Of a stretch of 59,034 nucleotides of DNA, positions 27,823 through 36,070 are shown one piece after another. Each line of letters starts with the position of its first letter. Positions within the stretch are counted from its first letter, which is position 1. The DNA comes from Candidatus Hydrogenedens sp. (GTDB taxonomy: Bacteria > Hydrogenedentota > Hydrogenedentia > Hydrogenedentales > Hydrogenedentaceae): positions 1 through 59,034 of the forward strand of contig DAOSUS010000014.1 in assembly GCA_035378955.1 (NCBI GenBank), read 5' to 3'. The notes beneath the pieces were generated by a model. That model ran no database searches, was not told the origin of the DNA, and saw only the letters and a program-made list of their open reading frames with translations. Both the position numbers and the translations under genes were made by a program.

Positions 27823-27854
27823 AAGTAGAGGCGAAGGATTTTTCGCCTCTACTT
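27823..27854. other. Perfect 13-bp inverted repeat
   Basis: AAGTAGAGGCGAA at 27823-27835 is followed by a 6-base loop and the exact complement at 27842-27854. A T-rich stretch follows eight bases later. It sits far from the end of any gene, so it is either a terminator of an unseen transcript, a leader structure for the dehydratase operon, or a repeat element. Confidence 0.6.
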
Positions 27855-27963
27855 AGAGAGGGATTTTTATGAGGTATTTTGAAGGAGATTCAGTTTGTTT
27901 GTTATTGTATTTTACTTAAGAAAGTGATTTTTTGTATGTAGAGGAGATAATGTAATAAGGTTT

Positions 27964-27992
27964 TTGATAAAATGGTAGATATTTTTTATAAG
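27964..27992 (+). promoter_or_regulatory. Possible sigma-70-type promoter for the dehydratase operon
   Basis: TTGATA at 27964-27969, a 17-bp spacer, then TATAAG at 27987-27992, 22 bp before the start codon of the first dehydratase gene. In DNA this AT-rich, matches occur by chance, so confidence is limited. The implied leader is very short. Confidence 0.4.
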
Positions 27993-28014
27993 ATAAGTTA
28001 AACGAAAGGGAAAA

Positions 28015-29154
28015 ATGAATATGAATTCAGATTTAAGGGAGTTAATTCAACCTTTTGCGAAGGTTCATGAAGATTTATATTATTTTGCTAAAAAAGCAAA
28101 GCAGGAGAGCGAGAAGGTAGCAGGCTTTTTGTGTACTTATTCGCCACAGGAATTGTTTCATGCGGGAGGGTATTTTCCTGTGCGTGTTATAGGTGAAGAA
28201 GGAGGTACTCCATTAGCAGATCAATGGCTACAGCCGTATGCCTGTAGTTTTGCTAAGGGGGTACTTAATTTAGGTTTAACGGGTGATTTTTCTTTTCTGG
28301 ATTTGGTGGTGTTCAGTCATACATGCGACACAATGCAAAATTTGGCTGAAGTATGGAGAAGACGCGTAGAAGGGACTCCAATTATTGTTGTTTCTACTCC
28401 TAATTTGAATGCAGGAGAGATTGCTCTTACTTATTTAAAGCGTGAATTAACACGAGTGAAAGAAGAAGTAGAACGGATTTCGGGAAATAAGATAAGGGAT
28501 GAAAAACTTTTGGAAAGTATGAAACTTTATGAACAACATAGAAATAATATGAATCGTTTGTATCAATTAAGACAGGCAAATCCCTCTTTGTTGTCAGGAA
28601 CTGAAATGTTTACCATTGTCCTTTCTTCTTTTTTGATGAAGAAGGAGGAACATAATAAATTGTTGGAAAATTTAATTAAAGAGTTAGGAAGCAAATCCCC
28701 TCAAGAATTGAAAAAACCGCGTATTTTGGTTGGAGGAAGTGTGTGTCAGGCACAGGGTTTTATACAATCTATTGAAGCAGCAGGGGTTGTGGTTTCAGAT
28801 GATGATTTATGTATGGGGTCAAGGTCGTATGTGCTTCCATCTGTGCCACAAGGAGAACCGATTGATATGTTGGCGCAGATGTATCTTTCGCGAATTCCCT
28901 GTCCTGCATTTCATAAACCGGGCTATGACCCTGCTGAGGTTTATATTGAGAAGGTGAGAAACGGACATATTGATGGTGTGATATTCCTTCAAACGAAATT
29001 CTGTGACCCGTATGCGTTTAATTATCCTTATCTACGGAAAAGATTGGAGCAGGAGGGAGTTCCCAGCCTTCTTCTGGAAGTGGAACAAAATCAGCCTGTT
29101 CCGGAGGCATTCCGAACACGCGTAGAAGCATTTGTAGAAACATTAAATAGATGA
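28015..29154 (+). CDS. 2-hydroxyacyl-CoA dehydratase subunit (HgdB/BcrC-like)
   Basis: 379 residues of the HGD-D family. Cysteines placed as expected for cluster and substrate binding include CTYSPQELFHAGGYFPVR, QPYACSFAKG, FSHTCDTMQNL, GGSVCQAQGF and KFCDPYAF. Such subunits form a heterodimer with a [4Fe-4S] cluster that receives a high-energy electron from the activator. They dehydrate 2-hydroxyacyl-CoA, or in relatives reduce benzoyl-CoA. The GAAAGGG ribosome-binding site precedes ATG AAT ATG; either ATG could start. It is first of three same-strand genes with gaps of 13 and 10 bp. The substrate cannot be told, and the double-cubane reductases form a similar set. Confidence 0.88.
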   Translation: MNMNSDLRELIQPFAKVHEDLYYFAKKAKQESEKVAGFLCTYSPQELFHAGGYFPVRVIGEEGGTPLADQWLQPYACSFAKGVLNLGLTGDFSFLDLVVFSHTCDTMQNLAEVWRRRVEGTPIIVVSTPNLNAGEIALTYLKRELTRVKEEVERISGNKIRDEKLLESMKLYEQHRNNMNRLYQLRQANPSLLSGTEMFTIVLSSFLMKKEEHNKLLENLIKELGSKSPQELKKPRILVGGSVCQAQGFIQSIEAAGVVVSDDDLCMGSRSYVLPSVPQGEPIDMLAQMYLSRIPCPAFHKPGYDPAEVYIEKVRNGHIDGVIFLQTKFCDPYAFNYPYLRKRLEQEGVPSLLLEVEQNQPVPEAFRTRVEAFVETLNR

Positions 29155-29167
29155 TGAGTTATTTTTT

Positions 29168-29992
29168 ATGAGTGAATATTTTGTAATTGGGCTTGATATA
29201 GGTTCAGCAACAGCGAAAGCGGTGCTTGTAGATAATGACGGAAAAATCTGTGCTTATGCAGTTCGCCCTACGGGAGGCAGATTGGTGCAATCTGCTGAGG
29301 ATGTCAAAAGAGAAGCTTTGTCGCAAGTTGGCGTAAGAGAAGAGTTGGTTAAGGCTATAATTACTACGGGTTATGGCAGGGATATTGTTCAAAATAAAAC
29401 AAAGAGTTTAACAGAAATAACCTGCCATGCTAAAGGTGCATATATAATAAAGCCAGAAATACGATTTGTGATTGACATAGGAGGTCAGGATTCGAAAGCA
29501 ATTTTGCTTGAACCCGATGGACAGGTAGGTCGTTTTGAAATGAATGATAAATGTGCTGCGGGGACAGGTCGGTTTTTGGAGGTAATGGCACGGACTTTGG
29601 GTATTCATCTTGATGAGATGGGAGATATTGCGGTTCGTTCGGAGAAGTGTTCCAAGATTTCCTCTACCTGCACTGTTTTTGCGGAGAGTGAAGTAATTTC
29701 ATTACTGGCTCAGGGAGAAGAAATACCATCGGTTGTATCGGGTTTATGCCGTGCCATTGCAGAACGGGTATATGGATTGGCTTCGCGGGTTGGTATTACT
29801 TCGCCGATAATGATGACCGGAGGTGTTGCAAAAAATAAGGGTGTGGTGAGTTGGTTGTCTAAAACACTAAAGCAAGAGTTAATTGTGCCAGAGGAACCGC
29901 AAATAATCGGGGCTTTAGGCGCAAGTATGATTGGTGTAGAATGGGTTAAAAAAAATAATCAAGCGGTGAACAAAGTAACACAAAACATATAA
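29168..29992 (+). CDS. Activator ATPase of 2-hydroxyacyl-CoA dehydratase (HgdC/BadF-type)
   Basis: 274 residues of the ASKHA fold. DIGSATAKAVLVDNDG near residue 10 is the first phosphate motif, IDIGGQDSKAI (about 102-112) the second, and GGVAKNKGVV closes the nucleotide site. Cys129 (NDKCAAGTGRF) and Cys168 (SSTCTVFAESE) match the two cysteines that, one pair per homodimer, hold the bridging [4Fe-4S] cluster. It couples ATP hydrolysis to injection of a low-potential electron into the dehydratase and is extremely oxygen sensitive in known members. It is flanked on both sides by dehydratase subunits, which strongly supports the assignment. Confidence 0.95.
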   Translation: MSEYFVIGLDIGSATAKAVLVDNDGKICAYAVRPTGGRLVQSAEDVKREALSQVGVREELVKAIITTGYGRDIVQNKTKSLTEITCHAKGAYIIKPEIRFVIDIGGQDSKAILLEPDGQVGRFEMNDKCAAGTGRFLEVMARTLGIHLDEMGDIAVRSEKCSKISSTCTVFAESEVISLLAQGEEIPSVVSGLCRAIAERVYGLASRVGITSPIMMTGGVAKNKGVVSWLSKTLKQELIVPEEPQIIGALGASMIGVEWVKKNNQAVNKVTQNI

Positions 29993-30002
29993 AGAAGGGA
30001 TT

Positions 30003-31253
30003 TTGAGTATTATGAGTCAACGAGTTCCGATTCGTTCAACAGCAAAGATGAAAGAATTAATGGGCTTTTATTACATGATGGCAAAGGCTGCTGAAAATGA
30101 CCCCAATCAGAAAATTGCATGGATTACGAGCGGTGGACCTGTGGAAATTCTACATGCAGGAGGAGTTATTCCTATCTATCCAGAAAATGTTGCAGCTATG
30201 GCAGGAACATTGAAAATCTCGGATGAAATTTGTGCAATAGCGGAAGAACAGGGCTTCTCTCGGGATTTATGTTCCTATGCGCGAACAGATATAGGTTCGG
30301 CATTATCCGGTAAAGGTCCTATTATGGGGACTGCCAGTCCAAAACCGGATTTTTTAGTTTGTTGTAATAATATCTGTGGTACGGTAACAAAGTGGTATGA
30401 AGAATTACAGCGGATATTTAATGTGCCTTTGATTTTTATTGATGCTCCATTTCAGTATGGGATAAAGGATAGACCTGAAGCGATAGATTATATGGAAGCT
30501 CAGTTGAGAAGGATGATAGACCAGGTTGGTGAAATTACCGGGAATCCTATATCCTGGGACAAATTGATGGAAACATTAGACCTTGCAGACCGTGCGGTGA
30601 AGTTATGGCGGGAGATTCAAGACTTATTACAGCATAAGCCTGCACCGATGAATTCGTTTGATACCTTTATTCATCTGGCTCCGATTGTAACCTTGCGCGG
30701 AACACAGGGCTGTATCGAATATTACGAAACATTAAAAGCGGAAATGTTGGAACGAATTGAACAGGGTATCGGGACATTAGAGAAAGAAGAATATCGGTTA
30801 GGCTGGGATAATTTGGCTATATGGTATAAAATAAAATTCTTATCTGAACGGTTTTCTCAGCATAATGCGGCGTTAGTTGTCTCTACTTATACACGCAGTT
30901 TCTGTTATCAAGCAGAAGATAGAGATATTTCAAATCCTCTTCGTGCCATGTCTGCTGATTATCTGGCGGGTTATATTAATCACGGGTTGGACTTCCGCGA
31001 ACGGGAACTTTTTCAGATGGTAAAGGATTTTAGTTTAGATGGGTTGGTGATGCATTCTAACCGTTCCTGTCGTGCTTATTCTTTTGGACAATATGAATTA
31101 GCCCGAACTATGGAAGAGAAGTATGGTGTTCCTGTCCTTTTAATCGAAGCAGACCAGAACGATACGCGTATGTGGAGTGATGAGCAGGTTGGTAACCGTA
31201 TTGACGCTTTTATGGAACGCGTTGCCAGCAAGAGGAATAAAAACATCGCATAA
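30003..31253 (+). CDS. 2-hydroxyacyl-CoA dehydratase subunit (HgdA-like)
   Basis: 416 residues, the second HGD-D family subunit. Candidate cluster cysteines lie in QGFSRDLCSYARTDIG, DFLVCCNNICGTVTKW and HSNRSCRAYSFGQYE; GGPVEILHAGGVIPIYPEN is the conserved N-terminal block. The start is uncertain: TTG at 30003 is very close to GAAGGG, while ATG at 30012 has a long spacing. The order subunit-activator-subunit differs from the classic hgdCAB order. With the two upstream genes it should form a complete anaerobic dehydratase or reductase system. Confidence 0.88.
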   Translation: MSIMSQRVPIRSTAKMKELMGFYYMMAKAAENDPNQKIAWITSGGPVEILHAGGVIPIYPENVAAMAGTLKISDEICAIAEEQGFSRDLCSYARTDIGSALSGKGPIMGTASPKPDFLVCCNNICGTVTKWYEELQRIFNVPLIFIDAPFQYGIKDRPEAIDYMEAQLRRMIDQVGEITGNPISWDKLMETLDLADRAVKLWREIQDLLQHKPAPMNSFDTFIHLAPIVTLRGTQGCIEYYETLKAEMLERIEQGIGTLEKEEYRLGWDNLAIWYKIKFLSERFSQHNAALVVSTYTRSFCYQAEDRDISNPLRAMSADYLAGYINHGLDFRERELFQMVKDFSLDGLVMHSNRSCRAYSFGQYELARTMEEKYGVPVLLIEADQNDTRMWSDEQVGNRIDAFMERVASKRNKNIA

Positions 31254-31299
31254 TTAAGGGATTTTAAAGTGGGTTTTGGGATAGTTTGCAATTAAAAAG

Positions 31300-32760
31300 T
31301 TAGTGTAGGGTTCTTTTTCGTAAAATATCCCAGTAGGCACCACGGGCTCCATTTTTTATTGCGTTGATGAGGTAATCGTGGTTGCAGTAAGAATAACTAC
31401 CCTCTTCAGTAGCAGGAAGTGAAAGAAAAACAGAGGAATGGTTTTTGACAAGGTTTTTTAAATAATCAAAAAAATCTCGGTCTAATTTGTCGGAAAGATA
31501 ATAAGTAGGAAACAGTAGGTCCCTATTTTCTTCGATAGGTTTTCCGTGAATGAGGTTATTTAAGTCATAACCTTTTTGGTATAGTGATAATATGTTTTTT
31601 CCTAAATCTGTATGCGGATAAAGGCGAATACCGAATGATATACCGAGCGCCTCAGGTTGAAATTTTAGGGCGTTCTCAATAGTGAATAAGGCAGTATCTT
31701 TACTTTCAGCAGGAGAACCTAATAATAAATCAAACATAATAGAAATGTGAGTTTTACGGAGTATTTTGATAAGTCGCTGAATATCTTCGTATTTATAGGG
31801 TTTATGTAATGATTGCAATATATCGTTATGGAGAGAATCCACACCGAAGTTTATACCGACACAACCGGCTTGTTCCATCATTAATGCCAATTCTTCTGTG
31901 AAAGGCACGGGGAAACAATAGGTATACCATTGGATTTTTTTGTTAATTCCGCGTTTGATAATTTCATTACATATTTGGATAGCGTGTTCTATTGGCAGAT
32001 TAAACTCGCTATCGCACCAGTGAAAGACATGAATACCTCTATCTAATAATTGCTCAATTTCAAAAATGACAGCATCCGAAGTTCGCAGTTCTATAGCGTT
32101 GTTGTTTGATGAACTTTCGACACAGTAAATACATTGCTGAGTGCAGCCATGTTTTGTCTCAATGCCAATTTGTCCACCTTCGGAAAAATATTTGTTAAGA
32201 TTTGCAAAATTTCTACGAGGTTGAAAAGAAGCATATCTATTCGCAAAGTTTTTCTTGGGTGGATTCAGGATAATAATCCTATCGCTGTTTCTATAAACAC
32301 ATCCCGGAAATTCTGCATAGGTATTCTGGTCAATAGCTTTAATAAAGTCTGCAATTGAGTTTATACCATTTCCGATAAGACCAAAATCTGCACCGGTATA
32401 GTTCAGAATTTCACGGGGTGCAATGGAAAATCCTGCACCTCCTATAAAGATAGGGGCAATAGATAATTGTTTACATGATTTTATAACAGTGCCTATAAAA
32501 TCTACATAGAAGGATTGACTTACCATCATGGCTTCGTCAATATTACGAAGGGATATGCCAATGTAATCAGGATTGGTATGGGATAGGTAATTCTTTAGTG
32601 TTTTTTTCCAATTGTCAGAAAAACATAAATCTATCCAGATGATATTATGTCCCGAGTCAGATAATACCTCTGCTATATACTCAAGCCCTACCGGTGAGAT
32701 AGGAGGTTTGAGTTGATTGGGGTTAATGAGTGCTATTGTTTTTGAAAATGTGGTGGATAT
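31300..32760 (-). CDS. B12-binding-domain radical SAM protein with a non-canonical start codon
   Basis: The first ATG (32529) would give 409 residues and lose half of the N-terminal domain. The frame stays open upstream to a TGA at 32785-32787 and codes IALINPNQLKPPISPVGLEY, the classic start of a B12-binding domain, followed by VLSDSGHNIIWIDL. No ATG, GTG or TTG exists in that stretch. An ATA codon at 32758-32760 lies eight bases after AAAGG (32769-32773) and would give 486 residues. The radical SAM motif HGCTQQCIYC lies near residue 203, followed by an elongator-type barrel (GVDSLHNDILQSLHKP). Such proteins perform methylations or rearrangements; the substrate is unknown. It follows the Gfo/Idh gene on the same strand, 11 bp downstream of its stop. 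Confidence 0.8.
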   Translation of the reverse strand: MSTTFSKTIALINPNQLKPPISPVGLEYIAEVLSDSGHNIIWIDLCFSDNWKKTLKNYLSHTNPDYIGISLRNIDEAMMVSQSFYVDFIGTVIKSCKQLSIAPIFIGGAGFSIAPREILNYTGADFGLIGNGINSIADFIKAIDQNTYAEFPGCVYRNSDRIIILNPPKKNFANRYASFQPRRNFANLNKYFSEGGQIGIETKHGCTQQCIYCVESSSNNNAIELRTSDAVIFEIEQLLDRGIHVFHWCDSEFNLPIEHAIQICNEIIKRGINKKIQWYTYCFPVPFTEELALMMEQAGCVGINFGVDSLHNDILQSLHKPYKYEDIQRLIKILRKTHISIMFDLLLGSPAESKDTALFTIENALKFQPEALGISFGIRLYPHTDLGKNILSLYQKGYDLNNLIHGKPIEENRDLLFPTYYLSDKLDRDFFDYLKNLVKNHSSVFLSLPATEEGSYSYCNHDYLINAIKNGARGAYWDILRKRTLH

Positions 32761-32771
32761 GAGCCTAACCT

Positions 32772-34037
32772 TTAAATATATTGGTCAATATTCCATGGTT
32801 CGCGGTATGTGCGTTTTATCCACTTGGATGCTTCAGGGTCATCTTTAATAGTCAGGTTTTGTGGGTCGAACACCACAGGACGAGAAAGCATAGTACTAAT
32901 ATTGCAAAGATGACAGAGAACGGCAGAAATATGCCCTTCCTCAGCAGGGGCGTTCGGTTTTTCTTCACCGAGAATCGTTTTGGCAAAATTGACAGCATGG
33001 GGTATTTCAATATCGCTACCGGGGTAGGTTTTAGGTTCTTTTTTCTTACCGTTCGGGAATACTTTCCAATCGCCCCGTGTAATAACCATCGTGCCTTTTT
33101 CTCCGTGAAATTCAGCGAAGGAGTCCATCCCATATTCGGACCATAGACGGAGTTCCCAAACGACAGTCAGTTCTGGATATTCGAGAATAGCCGTTTGAGT
33201 GTCAGGCCATTCTTTAATATCTTTGGTAACGAATTGTCCTCCCGAGGCAAAAACACGAGAAGGATAGTCTATATTCAAAAACCAGCGGACAATATCTAAC
33301 CAATGGGCAGCCCAATTCCCTGTATCCCCTGTTCCGTAGTCAAGCATGAAATGCCAATTGTAATGAACACGATATTTGTTATAAGGTTTCATAGGAGCAG
33401 GACCTGTCCACATGTCATAATCAAGATTCTTGGGAGGGTCACTGTCAGGTACTTTGGGTAGGGGTTCACGCCAATGAATTGTTCCTGCACGGGCAAAAGC
33501 TATTTTTCCTAATTCACCGGATTGTAAAAAGGCACGGGCTTCCTGAAAATGTTTTCCGCTCCGTTGTTGAGAGCCGACTACAACTACCTGCTTAGGATTT
33601 TTTTTCATAGCTTGAAGAACAGCATAACCATCGTAAATATTGTATGAAAAAGGTTTTTCTACATATACATGCTTTCCTGCGGAAACAGCCATTGCGGATA
33701 TTAGGGAATGCCAATGGTCAGGTGTAGCAACAACCACTGCATCTATATCTTTATCATCCAATACCCGACGGAAATCTTTTTCCAAAACCGATACATTGAT
33801 ATTCTTTGAGGCAAGTTCTTTTTTTGCCTCATTTAATTCATTTTCATCACAGTCACACAAAGTTTTGATTTCAAAATAGCCGGATTTTACAAGATTTTCT
33901 GCTACCTGAGAACCCCTTCTTCGACAGCCAATGATACCTGCACGCATTTTGGGGGATTGTGCTTTGACTTTTTGGGAAAGGCTTGCAGTGGCTAAAGCTA
34001 CCGTAGATGCAGCAATAAATTGACGACGATTTATCAT
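32772..34037 (-). CDS. Tat-exported Gfo/Idh/MocA oxidoreductase
   Basis: 421 residues. A twin-arginine leader NRRQFIA (residues 3-9) precedes an Ala-rich segment ending at KVKAQ. The Rossmann motif GIIGCRRRGSQVAEN lies at about 34-48, and EKPF at 127-130 replaces the more usual EKPM/EKPL. The C-terminal half contains HYNWHFMLDYGTGDTGNWAAHW, typical of the exported GH109-like subgroup. It is the second oxidoreductase of this type in the window and again lies beside a TIM-barrel isomerase (34050). The ribosome-binding site AAGGAG is strong. The likely task is redox processing of a glycoside in the cell envelope. Confidence 0.92.
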   Translation of the reverse strand: MINRRQFIAASTVALATASLSQKVKAQSPKMRAGIIGCRRRGSQVAENLVKSGYFEIKTLCDCDENELNEAKKELASKNINVSVLEKDFRRVLDDKDIDAVVVATPDHWHSLISAMAVSAGKHVYVEKPFSYNIYDGYAVLQAMKKNPKQVVVVGSQQRSGKHFQEARAFLQSGELGKIAFARAGTIHWREPLPKVPDSDPPKNLDYDMWTGPAPMKPYNKYRVHYNWHFMLDYGTGDTGNWAAHWLDIVRWFLNIDYPSRVFASGGQFVTKDIKEWPDTQTAILEYPELTVVWELRLWSEYGMDSFAEFHGEKGTMVITRGDWKVFPNGKKKEPKTYPGSDIEIPHAVNFAKTILGEEKPNAPAEEGHISAVLCHLCNISTMLSRPVVFDPQNLTIKDDPEASKWIKRTYREPWNIDQYI

Positions 34038-34049
34038 TTTATTTTCTCC

Positions 34050-34907
34050 TTATTTATTCTCATTTAGTATTGATTTTAATTCGTCAGCGACCTGTTTGGC
34101 TTTTTTTATGTCTGGCATGTCTCCGACAATAACTTCTGCAGTGAGATAATAATCATAGCCGATGACTTTTAATGTCTGTATTAAATTTTTCCAGTTCATG
34201 TCCCCATCCAATAGGCTTGGTGTAAAATTATCTAAAGTCCCGCCACCGTTATTGCGTTTGAAATTTTTGACATGGACACGGGCAATTCGGTTTCCAAGGA
34301 TTTCAGCCCAATGCTCAGGGTAACCATTTATTAAGCAATTGCCCGCATCAAAATAGGCTTTGACCCATGGGGATGGGAATATATCAATAAATTGGGCAAA
34401 CTCGAAGGGTCCTGTGAGGAATTTGCTCCAGACATTTTCAAGAGCAATGACAACTTGATTTGTTTCTGCAATAGGTGTTAGTTGTTGTATAGAATCCTGT
34501 GCCCATTTCCACACTTCCTTTGCAGGGACCGTAGGACGGTTCGGGTCAAAACATACATCAACAGTCCCGGGCAATACAAGTACTGTACCTGCACCTAATT
34601 GATGAGCCGCTTCTATATAAGTTTTTGTAAATTCGATGGCTTGTTTTCGTTCCTCAGTATCGGGGCTTCCAAGGGAACAACCCCAATAAAAACCCGTTGC
34701 TAATGAAGGAATTTCTAATCCTTCCGATTCTACTACTTTCCGAATGTGCTTTAAATCATCCTTTGTTGCAGTAGGGGATAGATCGCCTGCTCCATAACAT
34801 AACTCAATACCGTCCCATCCCATTGCTTTGACTTCTTTCACAACGGATTCAATTTTTACTTCACCCTGAAAACCACAAACCATCCATCCATTTAATGCCA
34901 TTTTCAT
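34050..34907 (-). CDS. Sugar isomerase/epimerase-type TIM-barrel protein
   Basis: 285 residues of the xylose-isomerase-like superfamily. The metal-site residues are in order: Glu in VIALENVWSKF, Asp in KAYFDAGN, His in ARVHVKNF and Glu in LTAEVIVGD. The ATG, 7 bp after AAGGA, is well supported. It is 12 bp upstream of the Tat-exported oxidoreductase, forming a two-gene cassette that parallels the 10494-12641 pair, and shows only superficial likeness to the TIM barrel at 11802. It may act as epimerase, isomerase or lyase of a keto-sugar. Confidence 0.88.
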   Translation of the reverse strand: MKMALNGWMVCGFQGEVKIESVVKEVKAMGWDGIELCYGAGDLSPTATKDDLKHIRKVVESEGLEIPSLATGFYWGCSLGSPDTEERKQAIEFTKTYIEAAHQLGAGTVLVLPGTVDVCFDPNRPTVPAKEVWKWAQDSIQQLTPIAETNQVVIALENVWSKFLTGPFEFAQFIDIFPSPWVKAYFDAGNCLINGYPEHWAEILGNRIARVHVKNFKRNNGGGTLDNFTPSLLDGDMNWKNLIQTLKVIGYDYYLTAEVIVGDMPDIKKAKQVADELKSILNENK

Positions 34908-34934
34908 AGCTTATATCCTTCTATAAAATATGAT

Positions 34935-35861
34935 TTATAAAATGTGATTACCCCCTGGAGGGTATAAGTAATCATTTAATTTTAAAAATTCATTCTTTTT
35001 ATTTTTCCACCACATCCTAATTTCAATGTCTTGATTAAGAATATCATTGTTTAAATAGAAATCGAGTAAATGTTGAAATACTACTTTCCCATTTTTATTT
35101 AAATCGCCCATTATGAAATCCCTTTGCAACATGTAAGAGACAATGCCAATCATTCCGCTTCCACACAGAGGGTCAAAAATTAAATCACCTTCATTAGAAA
35201 AATGTTCCAGTAAACATTGTAATAGATTAAAAGGTAATCTTGTAGGATATTTGGGCATATTAATTTTATAGTCTCGTTTAAAGTTTAATGTGGTAAGGTT
35301 AGGTTCTCCATTCTGACAATGATGGGTCGAACATCGGTTGTGGTATGTCCATTTTTCCCCCTTCGTTACCCAATAGATTTCGTAAACATTATGAGAAGGT
35401 TTTACTCTACAAACCGGAGCAAAATTATATGTCCAGTACATTTTCCCTCGTAATGTTAAACCATCAAAATTCATAATTCTATCGTGAATAATATTGCTAT
35501 TATTCCAACCCGAAAAGATTAAAGCCTGCCCGTTATTTTTTAAATTGTTTTTAATGCATTCTAAAAGACTCTGAATTTTTTCCCCATATTCAAGAACTTT
35601 CCATTCTACATATCCATCAACCACATTTTTTACATTCCTATTATAGTTTCCATTTTTCCCGCTGAATTCTATTCCAAATGGTGGGTCTGTAACGATTAAA
35701 TCGGCATCAACATCCTTCCAATCATTCATATCTTTGATAAAATACTTATCTAAAAGTTTTCCTAAAGAATTTTTATCTATTCGGCTAAAATTATCCCTTT
35801 CTTCTTTTATGTCAAAATCGAAAAGGCTAATATTTTTTTGTGATAGGTTTTTGTTTTCCAT
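34935..35861 (-). CDS. Orphan DNA adenine/cytosine-N4 methyltransferase
   Basis: 308 residues. The catalytic motif DPPF lies at residues 59-62 (VTDPPFGIEF), and the AdoMet-binding motif DPLCGSGMIG follows near residue 223, so the order is beta-class. The middle (about 110-190) would be the target-recognition region. No nuclease gene is next to it, so it is either solitary (epigenetic) or a remnant of a restriction system. No obvious ribosome-binding site precedes the ATG. It is only distantly similar in motif context to the methyltransferase at 41815. Confidence 0.82.
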   Translation of the reverse strand: MENKNLSQKNISLFDFDIKEERDNFSRIDKNSLGKLLDKYFIKDMNDWKDVDADLIVTDPPFGIEFSGKNGNYNRNVKNVVDGYVEWKVLEYGEKIQSLLECIKNNLKNNGQALIFSGWNNSNIIHDRIMNFDGLTLRGKMYWTYNFAPVCRVKPSHNVYEIYWVTKGEKWTYHNRCSTHHCQNGEPNLTTLNFKRDYKINMPKYPTRLPFNLLQCLLEHFSNEGDLIFDPLCGSGMIGIVSYMLQRDFIMGDLNKNGKVVFQHLLDFYLNNDILNQDIEIRMWWKNKKNEFLKLNDYLYPPGGNHIL

Positions 35862-36070
35862 GTTTTATTTTAGGTATCTATGTTTGTATCCACAAGGGGA
35901 TGAAGGTTTAATGTGTATACAATATCACTATTATGATGATTATAACGAAATCCTAATTCTTTTGGGTAATATGCAAAGTATTGAATACTTAAACCATGAA
36001 ATATTAATAATCTTTTCTTTGAATAACTTCCCCAATCTTTATATATACCAAGTTTTTTATCAAGCAGAAA

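Larger units (their letters stand above)
27467..28014. other. 548-bp intergenic region between divergent genes
   Basis: This AT-rich stretch separates the leftward peptidase gene from the rightward dehydratase operon. I see no convincing gene. It holds a perfect hairpin (27823-27854) and a possible sigma-70-type promoter (27964-27992). A tiny frame with a good ribosome-binding site (GGAGGGGG, then five codons from about 27811) is not credible as a gene. Confidence 0.6.

Noticed and set aside
27811..27828. Five-codon frame with strong ribosome-binding site
   Set aside because: No conservation evidence and stops inside the hairpin.
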